Of a DNA stretch of 64,000 nucleotides, positions 1 to 11,800 are shown piece by piece; position 1 is the stretch's first letter, and the number at the start of each line of letters is the position of its first letter. The notes beneath the pieces are model-generated. The model worked only from the letters and a program-made list of their open reading frames with translations, had not been told where the DNA came from and did not search any database. This stretch comes from Chrysomallon squamiferum (taxonomy: Eukaryota; Mollusca; Gastropoda; Neomphalida; Peltospiridae), in assembly GCA_012295275.1 (NCBI GenBank), contig CM022671.1, positions 12,211,678 through 12,275,677 on the forward strand, given 5' to 3'. The translations under genes were made by a program, and so were the position numbers.

Positions 1-1549
1 CAGTATCAAGCAATTTAAAAATATAGTTAATATTTCTTCAGTAACCAGTATATCATACTTGCAAGAACAGTATTTAGTTTTAATTTTAAAAAAGTTAGTG
101 CTCTATGTAATGTCTACAATGAAGGCTACCCCTATCATCAGTAATAATAATTGTGAAGATGTTACTGATTTAACTTGGTCCAATAAAAGTGTGTGTGTGT
201 AAAACTAAATACAGGCAGCCAAATTGTCTCAGTATTGTGCAAAACACACTGTGACCTAGGCAGACCATGATAAATATTGTTAATGTTAGAGAATGTAAAA
301 CTAATAATTTATGTCTACTGTTGGCACTCTCTGCAGTTGCACTTTGAATCATAGGGAAAGGATTCAGAAATAAAAGTGTTCTGGCCAAAATAAAAGAATG
401 GCACATGTATTAAATGACATTCGAGGTTTTCTTCAGTACATATTGATCCACTGAACAACACAAGTGATGAAGTATTGAAGTGATGATTACATTATTTTTT
501 TTTAAATTCAGTTTTATACAGTGAATTAAAAAATATATCTTTAGTTTATAAACACTAATCAATACAGAACCAAATTTAATACATGAAAATATGTTGAGGT
601 CCTTGATATCACTATAATTCATTCTTAAAATATCATCAAAGATTTGTTAACTGGATACAGATAATAGTAATATGTGATGCTAGATTACAGCTTTACCATT
701 ATGCTTTGCATTAAGTTTAATATCACAGGTAGTGTTACCAGTGTATTAAAATTATAAGAAAGGAAATGAGAAGAGGTGAGAAAAGTTGTTGAGAAGAAAT
801 ACCAATCCATATACAAGTTGAAGAGCTCTGGTTTAACATTAATAAAAGATACTTGAAACTTTCAAAAAATTGAAAAGGGCAAAATAAAGAGTGATATCCT
901 TTATTTTAAAATTATTTTATTTGCAAATCTCATGATAAAATTAACTAGTTGAAAAAATATAACAAAAACTGGAATCATTTCAGAAGTGTGATGCAGTTTG
1001 CTTCTTTTTATTATTAAAAATAAAATGTTACATATACTCAAACAAATAATAATTGTTTAACTAACACAAACTCTTGATTAGCTAAAAAATAATAATCACC
1101 ATGTTTCACAGTTATTTTTAATAACTATCCTTGAACCTAATTTCTGATCAAGTTGTAAAAGATGGGAGACAGCAAATATAACCTGTGAGATGATGTGCAG
1201 ACTTCTGCCTGGGGAATACGATGAAGAGTGGACGTCTGAAATTGATTATCTGCAGATGAGTGCTGTTTGATCTTTGCAGGCTATTGATTTCTCCACCTGT
1301 CAGAGTAGTAAAAAGTTGGCAGTAGAACTGTAACTTGTTCAGATGGCATGCTACAAGATTAACTCTGTTATCTTTATGAGTTGATATACACATTTCCAGT
1401 GATGTAGTATGTCCCTGTGATATGGCTAAATGCCAAACATAATGTTTGTTGGATTTTAGCTGGTCCTAGAAGATATTCCTTCTGTTTTTTATTTTTATTT
1501 TGTTTATTATTATTATTTATTTATTTTTAAATTGATAATTAAATTATGT

Positions 1550-1550
1550 A

Positions 1551-1590
<40 letters not shown>

Positions 1591-1625
1591 ATAATAAATA
1601 ATAAATTAATAAATAAATAAAAATA
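1550..1625. repeat. Poly(A) run followed by AATA-rich simple repeat
   Basis: About 39 consecutive A residues run straight into ATA/AATA units. This is either slippage-grown simple repeat or the A-rich 3' end of an old retroposed sequence inserted in plus orientation. No target-site duplication could be defined by eye. Confidence 0.7.
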
Positions 1626-4600
1626 AATGCAGTAATATTCCTGTCAGTCAAACCTTTTACCAGCCTGAGAATATGTTGATAGCTTCTTTTGTTTCTCCAA
1701 GAAATAAAGTAATCTAATTAAATTACTATATATATGTATATATTATATATATATATAATTTTTTTTTATGAGAAAAAAGCTTAAATTCTAAATACAATTA
1801 AAAAACAATTTTTAACATAATAATCTTATCCCTCTTGTTAATGTATGTCAGTTATTAACTTTTTCTGTAAAATCAGTTGTCATGAAAAGTAGTTAATCTC
1901 AGATTTACTTAGACTTTTAGAAGATAAGGAAGCTTTGTCTATTTGACAGACAACTATTATTAACATATTTTAACAGCCAGAAATGTTTCCTTAATACCTG
2001 CATAAAACAGATTACACACACATATTTAAGTAAATCATATGAATTCTTTTGATTACATTTAAATATTTTAACAAAATAAAATTAGACAGTTTGGTATTTC
2101 TAACCATTACAATAATTATCATGACAAACAAACAAAGAAAAAACCCAACAAAGAAAATTTATTAAACATTGTTTAGTTGTAATAGGTAAAAATTAGACTA
2201 AATTTTCAAGCTGTTTAATAACAGCAACAAATACAGGCAGTTTGACCAGAGGAACTGCCTATGTAATGGATATTTGTTTTATAGTTCTCTGTATAAATAC
2301 AGTATATTCCTGAAGATCTTTCACTAAATTAGCAGCTTTTGTTTGTATTGATTTTTGTCTTTCTCCAATTTGTTTGTGGCTCATCTGTTATGAATGAGGT
2401 ATATAGCATTTGGATGTCATTAGGCAATTAAGGCTGACAAGAATGAGAAAAATAACCTTCTGAGGGAGTTCTCAGAACCATTTAGACAGCTGTTGAAAAA
2501 AAACAATTGGAGATTACTGAATTATTATTGATTAATGACTTTAATCCTGACTGCCATAATGTCTCTGTACCTTATCTGCATTAACTCTGTAAATATACTT
2601 CATGAAATGCACAAACAGAAAAACAGAAAGATGCTTTAGAGCCACTCAAAAAAGAGAGAGAATAATTTCAGAAGCTAAACCTTTTTGAAAAAAGAAATTA
2701 TTAAAAAATAAAAATTAAAAATTATTTCTCTTAATTTATGTCTTGAAAAGAAATTGTTGATTATAAATAAAATATTGTAAAATATTTTTACTAAATATTA
2801 AAAATTATTTTATTTTTTCAATATACCCAGGAGCTTCTTGCACTTTATTTTTCAGTTTATAGTAGTGATAAAATAATAATTGACTAATTTTAACTTTCAA
2901 ATTCTATTTTTATTGTTATTGTTGGTCTTTCTTGCTTCTTAGGTCTGAAACATATTTCTGTGAGATGCTACTGAATTGTGTCTGTGCATGGCCTTCCTTT
3001 ACAGTGTGTATGTGCATACCTTTATTTAATAATTTATTAAAATGTAAATTAGTTTGTATGTTAGTTCTTAATAAATAAGCAACTTTTATTTTTTATCTAT
3101 AAATTATCTTCAGCATAAATTTTATTGACAAACATTTTTAGTCTAATTGTACTGTGCCAGCATTTTCTTTTATATTTATCTATCTGGAAAAGAGGCTAGA
3201 AATTACTTTAATGTTTTCAAATATATACTGTCAGGCTTTGAAAATTCAGTCTTCAAAGTCAGGTCTTTTATCAGCTCCTGTATATGCTAGTAATAGCAAT
3301 CTTCCAAAATTCAAGTGCCAATAACTTGAAAACCTCTTTCTCAAAGTCATTTTGCATTTCCAGAAATTAGCCCTTGAAAACTCGAAATGCTGGAATGGTT
3401 AGTCTATTGTTTTCATGGGTATTTACAGAACAATGACATATTGATTAAGTTGCTTTGGTCATCTGTGTCTGTACCAAGCATAGAGCCTCTTTATAAATAA
3501 TGCATAACTGCAGACAGTCTCTAACAAAATGTTGTAGTAAACTGAAAATTAACTGAATGGTGTTTGTTTTCACTTAACACCATACATAAATCTGATGTAA
3601 TAGAAATCACTTGGCTGTACATTATAACTTGGCATCTACATGATGAATTTGTTGAGTCTGAATTGTCATATGTTTCATAGTTTTATTAGAACAGACTGTT
3701 AATGCTAGAAAGTATATGACCAAATCTTTGTTGAATACAGTACCTAGTCAGTTAACACTGTAGCATTTTTAAACTAAACTTTAGATAAGTGTATTCATTG
3801 TTGTGTCTGTTTCTGTAAACAATGTGTATTCTGTGCTTGCTTGTCAGGATTTGTTGTAACTGGAATACAAAATCAGTAGTGGAGTCATATCATTTAGTTA
3901 TCCATAAAGTGTGAAAGAAACTGGCAATTAAAGTTTATTGGTTCAGAACTGTTTGGTACAAAAATATTAGTATTAATGTTGTTTGCATGTTTGGTGTTGT
4001 AAATTAATTTTAAATGTTTTTTTTTTAAATGATAAAGATTATTTGGGTATTTATTTGGGTATTTGTTTATTTATCTTTTTTATCTTTTTTAAAATGACCA
4101 CCATATTAAGAATAAAGTTATTAAGCTTAGTTTTAATGCGTAAGTCAGTTTATTAAGAATAATAATGACAGTTATGTACAGTAAATAATGTGGGATAAAT
4201 GCTTGAATTTACTTTAGTATCATTTAAATCAAAATACTGAGTTACATGATCAGATGTTTAAATCCAGTTCTAGGTAGATCTCATGTTGATAATTCTGTTC
4301 CAGGTGTTGTCATGATATAAACTCCATTTGATAACAGCTGGATTCATTTTTCACAGACCCACCAGGTGTCACAGTAATTTTCAGTTTGTTTTCATCTGTA
4401 ACAACCATTTATGTACATCTGTTACTGAATTATTTCTCTCTATTGTCCAAATCAACATCTGGTTAACCTGTATCTCACAAACAAAGGCATTAATTAATTT
4501 TGATTATTCAATAGTTTTAATTGAAAATAATAAAAAAAATGTTGAAACAAATATGAAAACAAAAACTGGAAATGGCTTATTTAATCAATTATTTAATTGT

Positions 4601-6066
4601 GGATGGCTTGTGTAATCTTTAATTCATTAGTTTAAAATCTTTTTAGTTGATTAAGATCATTGTGATAGGATATTATGATATTGCATGTCTGTGTTTTAAA
4701 GACGAATGCATGTTAAATATAGTGACTCCATTTTCATCATCAAACAAAGTAAGAGCATGCGAGATTATCGTTGACTATTTGGCAGCACATCTCGCAATAT
4801 GTATCAGAAGATAAATCACTTTGCAGGGGCAGGCGACTCTTGTGTAGCAGAAAATTGCTTATATTGCCAGGGCAAACACCAGAAATATACCAGGTATACC
4901 ACATTTGTTTTACTGAAACCTTTGTTTTTATTATTATGATGATGATTTTTTTTTTTTTTTTACCAATACAAAAACATGCAAGAATTAATTAAGAAAACTA
5001 TTTATGTGTTAACATTTTTACAAAAGAAACATAAATAAATAAACTTGATTGTGTGTCTTTATTAGTGAGACATTCATCACTGATCATCTGACTACTGTTC
5101 ATTACACTCTAGTAATTCTGAATATATTGTTTCATGTTATTGTGTGTCTCTGAAGATTTTTCAGCCAATCAGATTGAATATTTAATTAAGAATTTTTTAA
5201 CAGACTACAGTATTAGTGATTACTAAAAAATGCATTTTCGTAATGTACCTTTCCTTGAATAATAATTTATCACAGTAATCAAATCTATCACTTTTTGCTT
5301 ATTTTTATTTAATCACTATAGGAACCTTTTATCTAGTTTGGAGATTAAATGAAATATCCAAAATTAAGAAAAACTTTATAACTTCCATTATTATTATTTG
5401 GTCATCAAAGATTATTACAGAAATGTCTTCAGTTTGTTTTAAGACTAATTCATTAACTTTATTTTTCAAATATTGAAATACTGAGTAGATCATTTAGTTG
5501 TTTTGGGTAAAATATGTTCAAAAAGTATTCATGCCACTTGTTGTGCTTGGCAGTATATGTATATGATTTGTCTTAGTGTTTGTTACTTTAATTACTCTAT
5601 TTTGTTCATTTATAACTTTATAATACAAAACATTGAGCACATACTATTATATATCAGTTATGAATTAATTGTTTTGTTTTGTTAAAGAATATACTATGTA
5701 AAATGTATATGAAGTATGTTTTTTAATTGGCAGAATTCTTTAAATGCATCATCATATATTTTGTAAAAGAAATGTATTTTAGATGTTTACATCATTCATT
5801 TACACATTTTGGTCAAGATAACATCTGAATTGTGATGTCATTAATTAACATTGTCTGTTAATTTACAAGACTTGTCTATCAAATGTTAGGTTAGAAAAAT
5901 TTAAACCTAGCAAAATAAAGTTTTTGAAAAACATCTTATTTTATAACATCATATATACATATTTTCTCCTGTACCATTATGAAAGATAATAAAACAGTAA
6001 AAACAAGTTATGGATATAACAAAATAAAGAAATTTGCAAATACCACAGTAACCCTAACTAAAATCT

Positions 6067-6240
6067 AATGTTTTTTCATTTTAATAGTATTTGTTAGCAT
6101 AATATATTATTTTTAATTTAATACATTTATTAATTCTAATTTGTTTTTGTTTTAGGTGAAACCAGTGAGTGTGTGATACATATAGTTTAGTGAAAATATC
6201 AATATATATATCTCTATCCAAGATATTTGAAACTCAAATA
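6067..6240 (+). pseudogene. Decayed tandem copy of the first visible CTTNBP2 ankyrin exon
   Basis: The block from about 6067 to 6240 resembles the block from about 6318 to 6502, offset by about 262 bases. The resemblance covers the intron tail, the acceptor (AG at 6154-6155) and the start of the exon, where GTGAAACC is shared. In the copy the reading frame meets a TAG after ten codons, and similarity fades before the region encoding the ankyrin core. It is probably a dead exon duplicate. The retained acceptor could still be used as a poison exon, but nothing in the sequence shows that it is. Confidence 0.7.
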
Positions 6241-6417
6241 CATCTTAGTTATTTAAACTATAAACATAGCAAGTTGTTGATATACGAAATAAAGGTATTA
6301 CAGTAAAACTGTTTAATGTAATGTTTTTTTTTTCATTTTAATAGTATTTGTTTGCATTTTACCTTTAATTTAATACATTATTTATTTATCTTTGTATGTA
6401 ATTCGTTTTTGTTTTAG

Positions 6418-7452
6418 GTGAAACCGGTGCGTGTAGTCCATCTAGTTTAGTGAATTCATCAAGATCCCCTGTATATTGTTCTGCCCAAGATATTAGAAAC
6501 TCACCTCTTCACAAACATGCTGCATGTGGACAAATAGACTCTTTAAAGACTCTTATATTAGACTGTGATGCTGATGTTAATCTTCCTGTCAAGGATGGCA
6601 CCACACCTGTCCACTCTGCTGTGGAATTTGGACAAGTTGGTAAGTTGATTTTGTTTTATTAGTTTGTAGAAGAAAAATATTAGGCAATAGTTGAGTGAAT
6701 GGAGTCCAATTTGAATAGAGTAACAGTCTTCCTTAGTGTGCCCTTCAAGCTATTTCCCATTCTAGCTTGTGCTACACAACATGTTTGTCAGCTTTCTTTT
6801 GATATTGTCAATAAAAATTCAGAGATCAGCATTCATGGAATAAAATCAGTGGCTTCCTTGACAGGTTTTTGTTCAAATAACCATATGTTTGAATCCATTG
6901 ACTGAAAATTTTGTTGCAGTTTTATTAAACATTTAATCTTTCATTTCCTAGAGTGAGAAAACAATAAAGGTCAGTAAGAAAAAGGGGTATACACATCAGG
7001 TGCATATACATCTTGAATTACTCAGTTAATCTAATACTATTAATGTAGATTTGTCATTTTTGATCATCTTAAAAAATGTAATTGATTAACCTTCAGGTTG
7101 CCTTCAGTTTCTTCTTGAGAATGGTGGTAATGTGAATGCTGTCAGAGATGACTTGTTGAGTCCTCTACACATTGCTGCTGAAGCTGGACATATTGGGTAA
7201 CTATTGTTTTCTATCTTTACTGTTCTTTCTACTGTATTTCAGTTATACTGTAATATTAGTAATTATTTTAGAGAAATGAAGATAATATAGTTTCTTTTAT
7301 TATAATAATAATAAACAGCTAATCAGAAAATAGCTAATAGAAAAAAACTAAAGATACAAAATAGTTAGAACTAGAATAGCTTGGTTGGAAATATGTTTGG
7401 TTAAAATTAGAGTTAGCTATCTGAACACATTTTCATCAACCAGTTGTGTTTT

Positions 7453-7483
<31 letters not shown>

Positions 7484-8821
7484 TTATTTTTATTTTTTTA
7501 TTATTTTTTTTATTAATATTTTTTTTTCTTTTGTTTTTTTGATCTCCAATCTTTATTTATTCTCTAATTTATTTTTTCAGTTTATTGCAGTTGTTGCTTT
7601 CCAAAGGTGCTGATGTCAATCTGAGAGATCACCTAAATGAGACAGCCTTGCATCTGGCAGCTTTGCGGGGTAGACATGGGTGTTGTCATCTTCTTATTGA
7701 ACATGGCAGTGATCCTCTGGCTGCCAACATGGTAATTCTACTAAATACATGTAAATAAAAGCAACAGTGTATGTTTAAATTTTCCAGCTGAATAAGATAA
7801 CAGCAGCAATGTTTTTTCATAAAATTCTTTCAGATCTTTTACTAATAGAATAAATCTAGTCTTCATGTAAGTTACTGATAAATGTATTACTATGTAAATT
7901 TTTAATGTTTTAACTGGAAAAAGAAAATATTCAGAGCTCAGAATATTTTTATAACAATCATACTGGAAGGACAGTATCAAGTACATATCTGTTTATTTGC
8001 AAGTGATATCTTTGCAGTTCATTTCTAAAGTTTATAATTTAAACATTTATACCTCTAACCTTACAAATGTAATATAGCTGGTGTTTATAAACACTTTTTC
8101 AGTCAGGCCATACAGCCTTACACTGCTGTGTTATGAGAGGACATGCTAACATTCTAGAACTGTTGTTAAATCATATTCTTCACCAACAAGAAAACAACAA
8201 AGATTTACAAAACAGACTACAGCAAACTCTAACCTCTGTAGACAAAGATGGCTGGTCAATTGTACATCTGGCTGCTTCATTAGGAAATGAGGTAAGACAA
8301 AATCGCAGACTGATTATAACACTGTTAAGTCTGGTGAAATGACAGTCTAACTGATATGTTTGAGGATAGGAATAATAACTTAAAGGTATATGATAATGTA
8401 ATATAGGTCTGTTGAGCTGATGATGTAAATTTTCAAAATCATTTTTAATTCATTTTTAATTTAAAATATGTTGTTATGAATTATGATGAAGTAAATGTGT
8501 GACAGAGACACAGGTGTTATAAACTGAATGTTTACTCATAATACAATTGTGATTTTCTTTTTTCCTCATATAACAAATCAAATAAATATAAACTAAAACG
8601 TTTGTATGCTTTGTTGATGGAAGAGCTTGTTTTGCAGGATGAGGAGAATGAAAAACTGACTTGATTTGATAAATTTAGTCTCCTTTTTACTATTCTGTTT
8701 TAGGCATGTTTGAAAATTCTTACTGAACTGACACCTCTGGATCTAGACTTAAAAGATAATTATGGTAGATCTGCTTATATCATTGCCTCAAAAAGGTGCA
8801 AAGATTTCTTAAATCTGAGTG
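6418..8821 (+). other. CTTNBP2: CTTNBP2 ankyrin-repeat exon block (5 exons)
   Basis: Five exons encode a continuous ankyrin array. Repeat boundaries fall inside exons and exon phases vary (1, 2, 0, 0, 1), so single repeats are not cleanly skippable modules. The fifth repeat carries a longer polar insertion after LLLNHIL (QQENNKDLQNRLQQ). The last repeat (GRSAYIIASKR) has lost the usual TPLH motif and probably caps the array. The block is likely a protein-binding surface. Confidence 0.85.
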
Positions 8822-11800
8822 GTAAGTTCACTTTCCTTTCTGAAGTCTTTCTTACTAAATCACGTTATACTCATTTTATATCTCTACATGATTTTATAAA
8901 CACTTGCAAGTTTTCACTACAATGTAGCAATCTTTGGTACTGCTAAAAGATGTTTATTATATAAATTCATCTGAAATATATCATTTTGTAATAATTTAAC
9001 CAAATATTCTTTTATTATTATTATTAATTTTTTTTTATCATTAAATCTATATATATTTTTTTTTTTTTCTATTTTAATTTAATAACATCACTGGAAGACA
9101 ATTACTTGGGTCACTTCATTTTGTTTTGTTTATTTAAATAGTAAAATATATTCTGTAACATAATGTTGTTGTTTTTGGGGTTTTTTTTTGAATAATTAAT
9201 TTGATGATTTCAGGTCATAAAAACTGTCAGAATGTACAAGTATCTGTTGAGCTGGATATTCCATTTGAAAATTCAGTAATTCACAAGAGCTATGTTATTG
9301 GGATTGTTCAAGTGTCAAGAGAGTTAACATGGAACCAGATAGAAGATCGTCTTCAGTGCTTGCTGAATGAATATTTTCATGGCTTGGACCATGGTCTGAG
9401 AACTCGGAAAACTTCAAGACTAGAACCATCTTCACACCATCATCATTCAGACAGTTCACTTGGTTTAACAGCCATCAGAATAAAATATTTTCAACTGAGT
9501 AAGTTGTGTAGTTCTTATTTGGAATGGAAAATTTGCATATATTACTTACTTTCATTTATACTTTTCATTGTAATTCATTTGTGATTCTAGATTTTTATTT
9601 TGGCAGGTTATTTTACATGGAATCCAGGAACAGTGTCAGACAAACTACCTTATGATATATTGTGCAACAATGATGTAAAACAAATCAGTATTTTTCTAGA
9701 AGGTATATAATTCTTTTTGGGGGGGGGGGTATTTTGTCCTTTTTTTTCTCAGTTTTAACATTTATGTTCTTTCAAATAAGCTGCATATTTTAAATGTTAA
9801 TTTGTAAACATAACACAGCATTATAAGTAATAATTTTCATTTAACAAGTTATATTTACCTTGTATTAAAAATAATTAATTTTTTTTATACAAACAAATTC
9901 TGTTTTCTATAAATATTAAACTGGTAACATCAGATACAGCTATACTATTCTTACTTTCACATACCGTATATACTTGTGTATAAGTCGAATTTTTGGGAGA
10001 CTATATTAAGGTAATATTTTGGGGGTCGACTTATACATAGGTAATGCTTTTGTAGCTGTTGCTGAAGAGTCGCCATTTTGACTATTTTTTGCTACGGGAT
10101 GCATCTAAAATAATCGCAGTCTTTCAGCTTTTCAAAAATATAATTTTATCGTATAAAATATGAATGTAAAACATGATATTCTTCCGTTTAATGACATAAA
10201 AATACATTTTAAAGCGAAAAAACCGTCAGTACAGTGTTATGCCTTACGGCGTCTTGCAATGATCTAGGAAATTGCACTAAATATCAGTCCTAATTTCATA
10301 AACAAAACTCACTTGTGTAATTGTAAAGAATTTGGTGAAATAATATTGCAGTCGTCATTAATATCCACTACCGACAAATCAAAAACAAAGTGACGGTGCC
10401 TGGAATCTACAGTCGACTTATACACAAGTAATACCTAAAATGACACAATTTTTGGTCTTAAAATACACATCGACTTATACATAAGGTCGCCTTGTACAGA
10501 AGTATATACGGTAATTAACTGTCAAATATGTGTTTAAATGTCATTACATTCTAATCTAATTAACTTATTGGCACAGTTAGATACCTTACTGAAATGAAAT
10601 GAATTTTTTAACATAGTTACAACAGATTTTTTTAATGTTAACAGTAACTAGATTTCACTAGCATCTATAGTTTATCTAAACTTTAAAACTTTACAAAAAC
10701 CTATTGAATCAAACAGTTTATCTAAACTTTATTTGTTTTGATTATAGATTCAAGTGATGGCTGTGAGGTTATAGCCTTTGATCTCCTTTATCCTGTACAA
10801 ACAGTACAGAATTACCTCAGACTGGTAAGTCTGTACTTTATGTACCTTGACATTTTTTTTATAATCACATATAAGATTATTACTTCAGATGGTGGTTCTT
10901 CAGCCTAGAGCATTTAATGCCATGAATTGTTGTCTATTATTACAATTAAAGAGTTCTGACACTAAGATACAGTGATATGTAAAAGATAAATATATATTGT
11001 TACATAACAGAAAACAACTCTTTACAAAGGTTTACTGCATATTAGCATGAAAACAGGTTTTTCCAGTCAGAAATATTTAGATAATTACGATGGTAGTTAG
11101 AATACTATCCATCTTGTTATGTTATCTGTTTTTAATATTTAACTTTAATCTTATATATTTTTCTTACAAAACTTAATAATTTAATATAAAATAAGGCAGT
11201 GTAACTAAATCCCATTAACCTATATTTATTTTTGCTTTGTTATTTTAGCTGGAACAGTACAAAAGTGTTGTGTTTTATGGTCCAGTTGGCAGTGGAAAAT
11301 CCTACCTCACAGAAACACTTGCCCACTGCATTGCTGTGAGTTATGCTTTCATTTTAATTATTTACTTATTTAAGTTATTAATAGATATATTCATTTTTTT
11401 CACTTAATAGTTACTAACTGTATTTATATTAAGAAACTTAATACATGATGTCATGATCTAAAACATAAAATATTTGTTTTATTGTTGGGTTTATTTTCTA
11501 GTTTGTTGAATATGTCTGTTTTATTATAGAATAAAGAAAGATTAGCTGACAGAGAACCTGTTATATACAGAATTCCTCTAAACAGTGGATTCACCAACTT
11601 TGATCTGCTGGAATTTCTGAAGCAAAAAGGTAAACAGCACTAAGAAAATAATCATAGAAATATTTTATTTGATAATAATTGTTATTTTCATGGAATTATA
11701 CAAATGGAATTTAATCTTAGTACATTTATTCAAGTTTTGATCATTACTTCTCACATAATAACAAAAGCAGAAAGACCAGGAATGAAAATGAACATTTGCA

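Larger units (their letters stand above)
1..6417. other. Non-coding stretch upstream of the first visible CTTNBP2 exon
   Basis: No exon could be supported here. The first visible CTTNBP2 exon opens with an acceptor that completes a split codon, so at least one more coding exon lies further 5', either left of the window or unrecognised here. This is therefore probably intron. It is AT-rich and holds a pure A run at about 1550-1588 followed by AATA-type repeats. Two short coding-like relics (about 1148-1500 on the minus strand and 4750-4895 on the plus strand) are not assignable. A decayed exon copy near 6156-6240 is listed separately. Confidence 0.6.
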
